Assembly: GCF_016429015.1 (NCBI RefSeq)
Contig: NZ_JAELTU010000070.1
Location: 1-35,908 of the forward strand
DNA from: Rhizobium sp. ASV20
Lineage (GTDB): Bacteria; Pseudomonadota; Alphaproteobacteria; Rhizobiales; Rhizobiaceae
Length of the DNA stretch: 35,908 bases
Direction: 5' to 3'
Part shown: in pieces, positions 32,517-35,908 of the stretch
Layout of the letters: every line of letters starts with the position of its first letter
Position numbering within the stretch: position 1 is the stretch's first letter
Translations under genes and position numbers: made by a program
The notes under the pieces: generated by a model
Database searches by the model: none
What the model was told of the DNA's origin: nothing
Seen by the model: only the letters and a program-made list of their open reading frames with translations

Positions 32517-33722
32517 TCAGCCGCCGATCGTAAACAGATCCACCGGCTTGGCGAAACTTTTCAGTTGCTGAGGCCCAATGGAAACCGCATCGATGATGCG
32601 GGCCTTCTCGCAAAAGCAACCGGACATCAATAGCGCCTTGCCCGTGTCGCTGCAGACGCCTTGTATGCGGCTGACGATATTCACATCAGGACCGATGAGC
32701 GTGAAATCGAGCCGGTTGCCGGCGCCGACATTGCCGTAGCTGACCTCGCCATAGTGCAATGCAATGCCCACCTTGATGCGGATCCCGTCATATTGGAAGC
32801 TTTCCACATCATCAAGAATTGCCCTTGCGGCCGTCAAGGCGGCATTGCAGGCACCGGCAGGATCGGCGCCGGGAAAGAAGGCGAGAACCGCATCTCCCAT
32901 GAACTTCAGCACCTCGCCGCCCCCCAGGGCGATGACGGGCACGACCTTGTCGAAATAGGCATTGAGAAGGCCAAGTACGAGGTCGCCCGGCAGTTGATTG
33001 GAAAGCTCGGTGAAGCCGCGCAGGTCGCAGAGCAGGAGAGCCGTGTTCATCGACTCTATTTCGCCGCGACGGATGTGCCCGGCCAGGATTCTGCTCGCGG
33101 TCATGGGGCCGATATAGGTGTCGAGCAGGCTGAGCTCGCATTGTCGGAGAACGCGCAACTCGCTGGCGGTGCGTAGCGCCGGCAGAATGCGCGTGAGCAC
33201 CTGTTGCTCGGCTTGTGTGAAGCCGCCCGGTCTCCTTGTGCCGAAGGCAGCGGAACTGATCGGTCCGTCGGCGTTGCAGAGCGGCGATATCATCAGCTGA
33301 ACAAGGTTGCGGCCGGCAAAGACGTCGATGTGCTGCCAGTGACCATGCTGACTCTCACCGGGGCCGACGATCAGCGTTTCGCGCGTTTCCAACGCCTTGT
33401 GAAGCGGTGTGTTTGCAATGGTCTGAAGCCGCCCGTGCTCGCGATCATGGATCTCGATCGGTTCGCCCGGCGCCCACGCAAAAGTGCGGCCGCTAAGCTC
33501 GGGATGCAGCGTCATCAGATGCAGCGTCAGCCGGTCGACGGGAAGCCCCAATGCCTGCAACCGGCGGCCCAAGCCCGAGACGAGGCCGACCTCATCGAGG
33601 GCATGGCACTCGTCTCCGGTCAGCCATTCGATCAGGTTCAGCGTTGCGGCCGTACTGACGCCGATCTGGGCAGCTTTGGGGCCTGGCGTCGTGATGCGCG
33701 GTGTATCCAATAGAATGGTCAT
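32517..33722 (-). CDS. Class III adenylate/guanylate cyclase domain protein
   Basis: The 401-aa protein has no signal peptide or transmembrane segment. Residues about 25-190 form an N-terminal sensory region resembling a divergent GAF-type domain. The cyclase homology domain (about 222-400) has the metal-binding aspartates D233 (LLCDLRGFTEL) and D277 (GDAVLAFF). It also has K273, D339 in LDFTLIG at the purine-selecting positions, and N348 and R352 in VNIVSRIQ for the transition state. All catalytic residues are present, so it should make cAMP from ATP. Rhizobia carry many such cyclases. AAGGGAGA precedes the ATG. It lies only 31 bp after the efflux pump gene and may be co-transcribed with it. 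Confidence 0.9.
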   Translation of the reverse strand: MTILLDTPRITTPGPKAAQIGVSTAATLNLIEWLTGDECHALDEVGLVSGLGRRLQALGLPVDRLTLHLMTLHPELSGRTFAWAPGEPIEIHDREHGRLQTIANTPLHKALETRETLIVGPGESQHGHWQHIDVFAGRNLVQLMISPLCNADGPISSAAFGTRRPGGFTQAEQQVLTRILPALRTASELRVLRQCELSLLDTYIGPMTASRILAGHIRRGEIESMNTALLLCDLRGFTELSNQLPGDLVLGLLNAYFDKVVPVIALGGGEVLKFMGDAVLAFFPGADPAGACNAALTAARAILDDVESFQYDGIRIKVGIALHYGEVSYGNVGAGNRLDFTLIGPDVNIVSRIQGVCSDTGKALLMSGCFCEKARIIDAVSIGPQQLKSFAKPVDLFTIGG

Positions 33723-33753
33723 GACTATCTCCCTTCTGTTTCAGATGCGGCGC

Positions 33754-35376
33754 CTAATGTGCGCCAGCGCCGGAGAGGTGACCGGATTTCTTGAGGAACA
33801 GGCTGGCAAGCAGGGCGACGACAAGTGCAACGCCTAGCAGGTAGAAAGTATCGCTGAAGGCCATGATGTTGGCCTGTTTGCGCAGGCTACCGGCGATGGC
33901 GACGATAGCTTTATGGGTGGCAAGCGCCTGATCGCTAACCCCATGATTCAGGAAGTAGTTCGTCAGTCGGGCGATGCGGTCGCGGGTCGCGTCTTCGAAC
34001 ATGGAGACCGAATTCGTGAGAATGTTCGAGTGGAACTGCTCGCGTTTTGTGAGGAAGGTCTGCAATGCCGCAATACCGACCGCACCGCCGAGGTTGCGCA
34101 TCATGTTGAAGAGTGCGGAGGCCGAGCCGGCATTTTCCTGCTCGATGCCCGCTGTGGCGATCGCGGTGAGCGGTGTGAAGGCCAGCGCCTGCCCAACGGC
34201 GCGCACGATGTTTGGCCAGAAGAGCTGGTCGCTGGCATAGTCGCCTGTCATGTAGACATTCATGAAGTTCGAGGCGGCAAAGAGCGCAAAGCCGACGATG
34301 ATCAGCAGCCGCGCGTCGACGCGCTTCATCAGTCGCGGCACGAGCGGGATCAGGATCAGCTGCGGAATGCCGGTCCATGCGAGCACCAGGCCGATCTGCT
34401 CGGAATTGTAGCCTTGAATGCGCGTAAGATAGATCGGCAGGATGAAGACCGAACCATAGAGCGCAATGCCAAGCAGGAAATTGGCGAGCATGCCGAAACC
34501 GAAATTACGCCGCACCAGCAGGCGAAGATTAAGCAGCGGATGAGCGGCGCGAAGCTCGATGATGAGGAAGAGCGTCAGAGACACTGCGGCGATGACCGAC
34601 AGGCGGACGATGAACGGCGAACTGAACCAATCGTCCTTATTGCCTTCTTCAAGCACGGTTTGCAGGGCGGCAAGACCGATCGCCATGGTGACGATCCCCG
34701 GCCAGTCGCCTTTCGCCAGCAGCGAAAGGTTCATTGGTGAGCGATCGAGCGATACCCAGAGCATGGCAACCATAAGAATGCCAGGTACGAGATTGACGTA
34801 GAAAATATACTGCCAGCCCCAGCTTTCTGTGAGGTAGCCGCCGATGGTCGGGCCAATAGCCGGCGCAAAGGTCGCGGAAAGGGCAAAAAGCGCAAGGCCC
34901 ATCGGCTGTTTGGGCTTCGGCAGCAGCGTGATGATGATGGTGAAGGCCATCGGAATGAGCACGCCGCCGGAGAAGCCCTGTATGGCGCGCAACACGATCA
35001 TCTGCTGCAGGTTTGCGGCAAAGGCGCAAGCAACCGAGAAGACGAGGAAGAGGATGGCATTGGTCAGCAGATAGAGGCGGACCGAGAAGACGCGGGCAAG
35101 CCAGGCGCTGAGCGGGATGACGACGATCTCGGCGATGAGATACGAGGTCGAAATCCAGCCGCCGTCATCGGTTCCGGCGCCGATGGCGCCTTGGATATCG
35201 GCAAGCGACGCGTTGACGATCTGGATGTTGAGGACGGCCATGAAGGCGCCGAGCGTGGAACCGATGACGGCGATCCACATGCGTAGCGGGCTCATGGCGG
35301 GCTTTGTGGCTGCAGCTGGCACGGTAGCGGCCGGCCCGGCGGAATTATTGTTTGCGGCGATCTGAAGAGTGGCCAT
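33754..35376 (-). CDS. emrB: DHA2-family MFS multidrug efflux transporter (EmrB/QacA type)
   Basis: The 540-aa protein has about 14 predicted transmembrane helices. LGAFMAVLNIQIVNASLADIQGAIGAGTDDGGWISTSYLIAEIVVIPLSAWLARVF is the characteristic N-terminal part of EmrB, and RAIQGFSGGVLIPMAFTII carries the second part of the signature. It exports hydrophobic toxins by proton antiport, working with the EmrA-type adaptor encoded immediately upstream. GGAAGGAG precedes the ATG. The specific drugs or plant compounds exported are unknown. Confidence 0.93.
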   Translation of the reverse strand: MATLQIAANNNSAGPAATVPAAATKPAMSPLRMWIAVIGSTLGAFMAVLNIQIVNASLADIQGAIGAGTDDGGWISTSYLIAEIVVIPLSAWLARVFSVRLYLLTNAILFLVFSVACAFAANLQQMIVLRAIQGFSGGVLIPMAFTIIITLLPKPKQPMGLALFALSATFAPAIGPTIGGYLTESWGWQYIFYVNLVPGILMVAMLWVSLDRSPMNLSLLAKGDWPGIVTMAIGLAALQTVLEEGNKDDWFSSPFIVRLSVIAAVSLTLFLIIELRAAHPLLNLRLLVRRNFGFGMLANFLLGIALYGSVFILPIYLTRIQGYNSEQIGLVLAWTGIPQLILIPLVPRLMKRVDARLLIIVGFALFAASNFMNVYMTGDYASDQLFWPNIVRAVGQALAFTPLTAIATAGIEQENAGSASALFNMMRNLGGAVGIAALQTFLTKREQFHSNILTNSVSMFEDATRDRIARLTNYFLNHGVSDQALATHKAIVAIAGSLRKQANIMAFSDTFYLLGVALVVALLASLFLKKSGHLSGAGAH

Positions 35377-35387
35377 GATGCGGCTCC

Positions 35388-35405
35388 TTCCGGCTCATGC
35401 CGGAA
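35388..35405 (-). other. Hairpin next to the emrB ribosome-binding site
   Basis: TTCCGGC-TCAT-GCCGGAA is a perfect 7-bp stem in the 77-bp emrA-emrB gap, and its leftward arm abuts the AAGGAG of emrB. It may modulate emrB translation or mRNA stability. Confidence 0.4.
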
Positions 35406-35453
35406 TAATCTCATGACAGTATTGGGGCGATAATCGATGAAGGAATGGAAGGA

Positions 35454-35908
35454 TCATCCAGCGTGGCCGGACAATCCCTCCGCATTGGCGGTCGATGTCT
35501 GGGCGGCCTTGGTATCGATTTCAGGCTCGACCGACATGCCGGAGCGCAACAGGCCGGCCAGACGCTCGTCATCGATGACGATCTTGACCGGAATGCGCTG
35601 AACGATCTTGGTAAAGTTGCCGGTGGCATTGTCCGGCGGCAGCAATGAGAACTCCAGGCCGCTGGCCGGAGAGAGGCTGTCGACGTGTCCCTTGATCGCC
35701 ACGTCCGGGAAGCTGTCGACCTTGATCTCGACCGACTGGCCGGGACGCACGTAGGTCAACTGCGTCTCCTTGAAATTGGCGAGGACATACACCGAATGCA
35801 GCGGCACAACGGCCATCAGTTGCGTGCCGGATGTGACATACTGGCCGACCCTGATCGAGCGGGCGCCGACCGTACCGTCGACGGCCGCAACGATATCGGT
35901 ATAGGAGA
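35454..35908 (-). CDS. emrA: HlyD/EmrA-family membrane fusion protein, 5' end outside window
   Basis: The frame is open to the right edge of the window, so at least 151 C-terminal residues are seen and the start lies beyond. TDIVAAVDGTVGARSIRVGQYVTSG is the second half of the biotinyl-lipoyl-like domain, and PLHSVYVLANFKETQLTYVRPGQSVEIKVDSFP is the typical EmrA beta-barrel. The periplasmic adaptor links the EmrB-type pump to an outer-membrane channel. An internal ATG at 35816 is not the start. It is co-directional with and 77 bp from emrB. Confidence 0.93.
   Translation of the reverse strand, partial: SYTDIVAAVDGTVGARSIRVGQYVTSGTQLMAVVPLHSVYVLANFKETQLTYVRPGQSVEIKVDSFPDVAIKGHVDSLSPASGLEFSLLPPDNATGNFTKIVQRIPVKIVIDDERLAGLLRSGMSVEPEIDTKAAQTSTANAEGLSGHAG

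Overview
The window is typical of a Rhizobiaceae chromosome or large replicon (Rhizobium/Agrobacterium/Sinorhizobium relatives). It has high GC, dense operons joined by ATGA or TAATG overlaps, several ABC importers, a DUF1127 micro-protein, a methylmalonyl-CoA pathway cluster under an ScfR-type regulator, and alphaproteobacterial anti-Shine-Dalgarno sRNA hairpins. Species assignment is inference. I saw no tRNA, rRNA, IS element, phage gene or CRISPR array.

Region 1 (1-6871, + strand) holds four things. First is the 3' part of a multidomain protein: an M23 fold followed by a class-III aminotransferase of the phospho-lyase type. Next is a complete polar amino-acid ABC importer (binding protein, two permeases, ATPase). 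Then comes a CofD/YvcK-family protein, followed by a left-handed beta-helix (hexapeptide) protein that overlaps it. Region 2 (7006-7746) is a class B acid phosphatase (AphA) behind an 18/18 Pho box in inverted orientation.

Region 3 (7727-19853) is a divergent carbohydrate locus. Leftward lie two Gfo/Idh/MocA oxidoreductases and a LacI-type regulator. Rightward lie nagB, nagA, a sugar ABC importer (ATPase, binding protein, two permeases), mannonate dehydratase (uxuA) and a fructuronate reductase-like enzyme (uxuB). Two LacI-style operators sit in the divergent promoter region. The gene content joins amino-sugar and hexuronate catabolism behind one importer, which suggests a substrate containing both, although no glycosidase, sugar kinase or UxaC is present.

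Region 4 (19911-27125) is the propionyl-CoA route: a divergent ScfR/RamB-like regulator, pccB, pccA and methylmalonyl-CoA mutase. Region 5 (27357-30746) has a LysE-family exporter and a divergent pair of a LuxR-type response regulator and a membrane hybrid histidine kinase.

Region 6 (30939-31427) is the most striking part. A 48-aa DUF1127 protein is followed by four consecutive stem-loops, each displaying CCTCCTCCC (anti-Shine-Dalgarno) in its loop, and the last one is also the intrinsic terminator. This matches the layout of the cuckoo/CcsR sRNAs, and the loops also resemble the alpha-r14 rhizobial sRNAs. Region 7 (31430-32516) is gene-poor, with one small hypothetical protein. Region 8 (32517-35908, - strand) is an EmrA/EmrB-type efflux pair (emrA cut by the window end) followed closely by a class III nucleotide cyclase.
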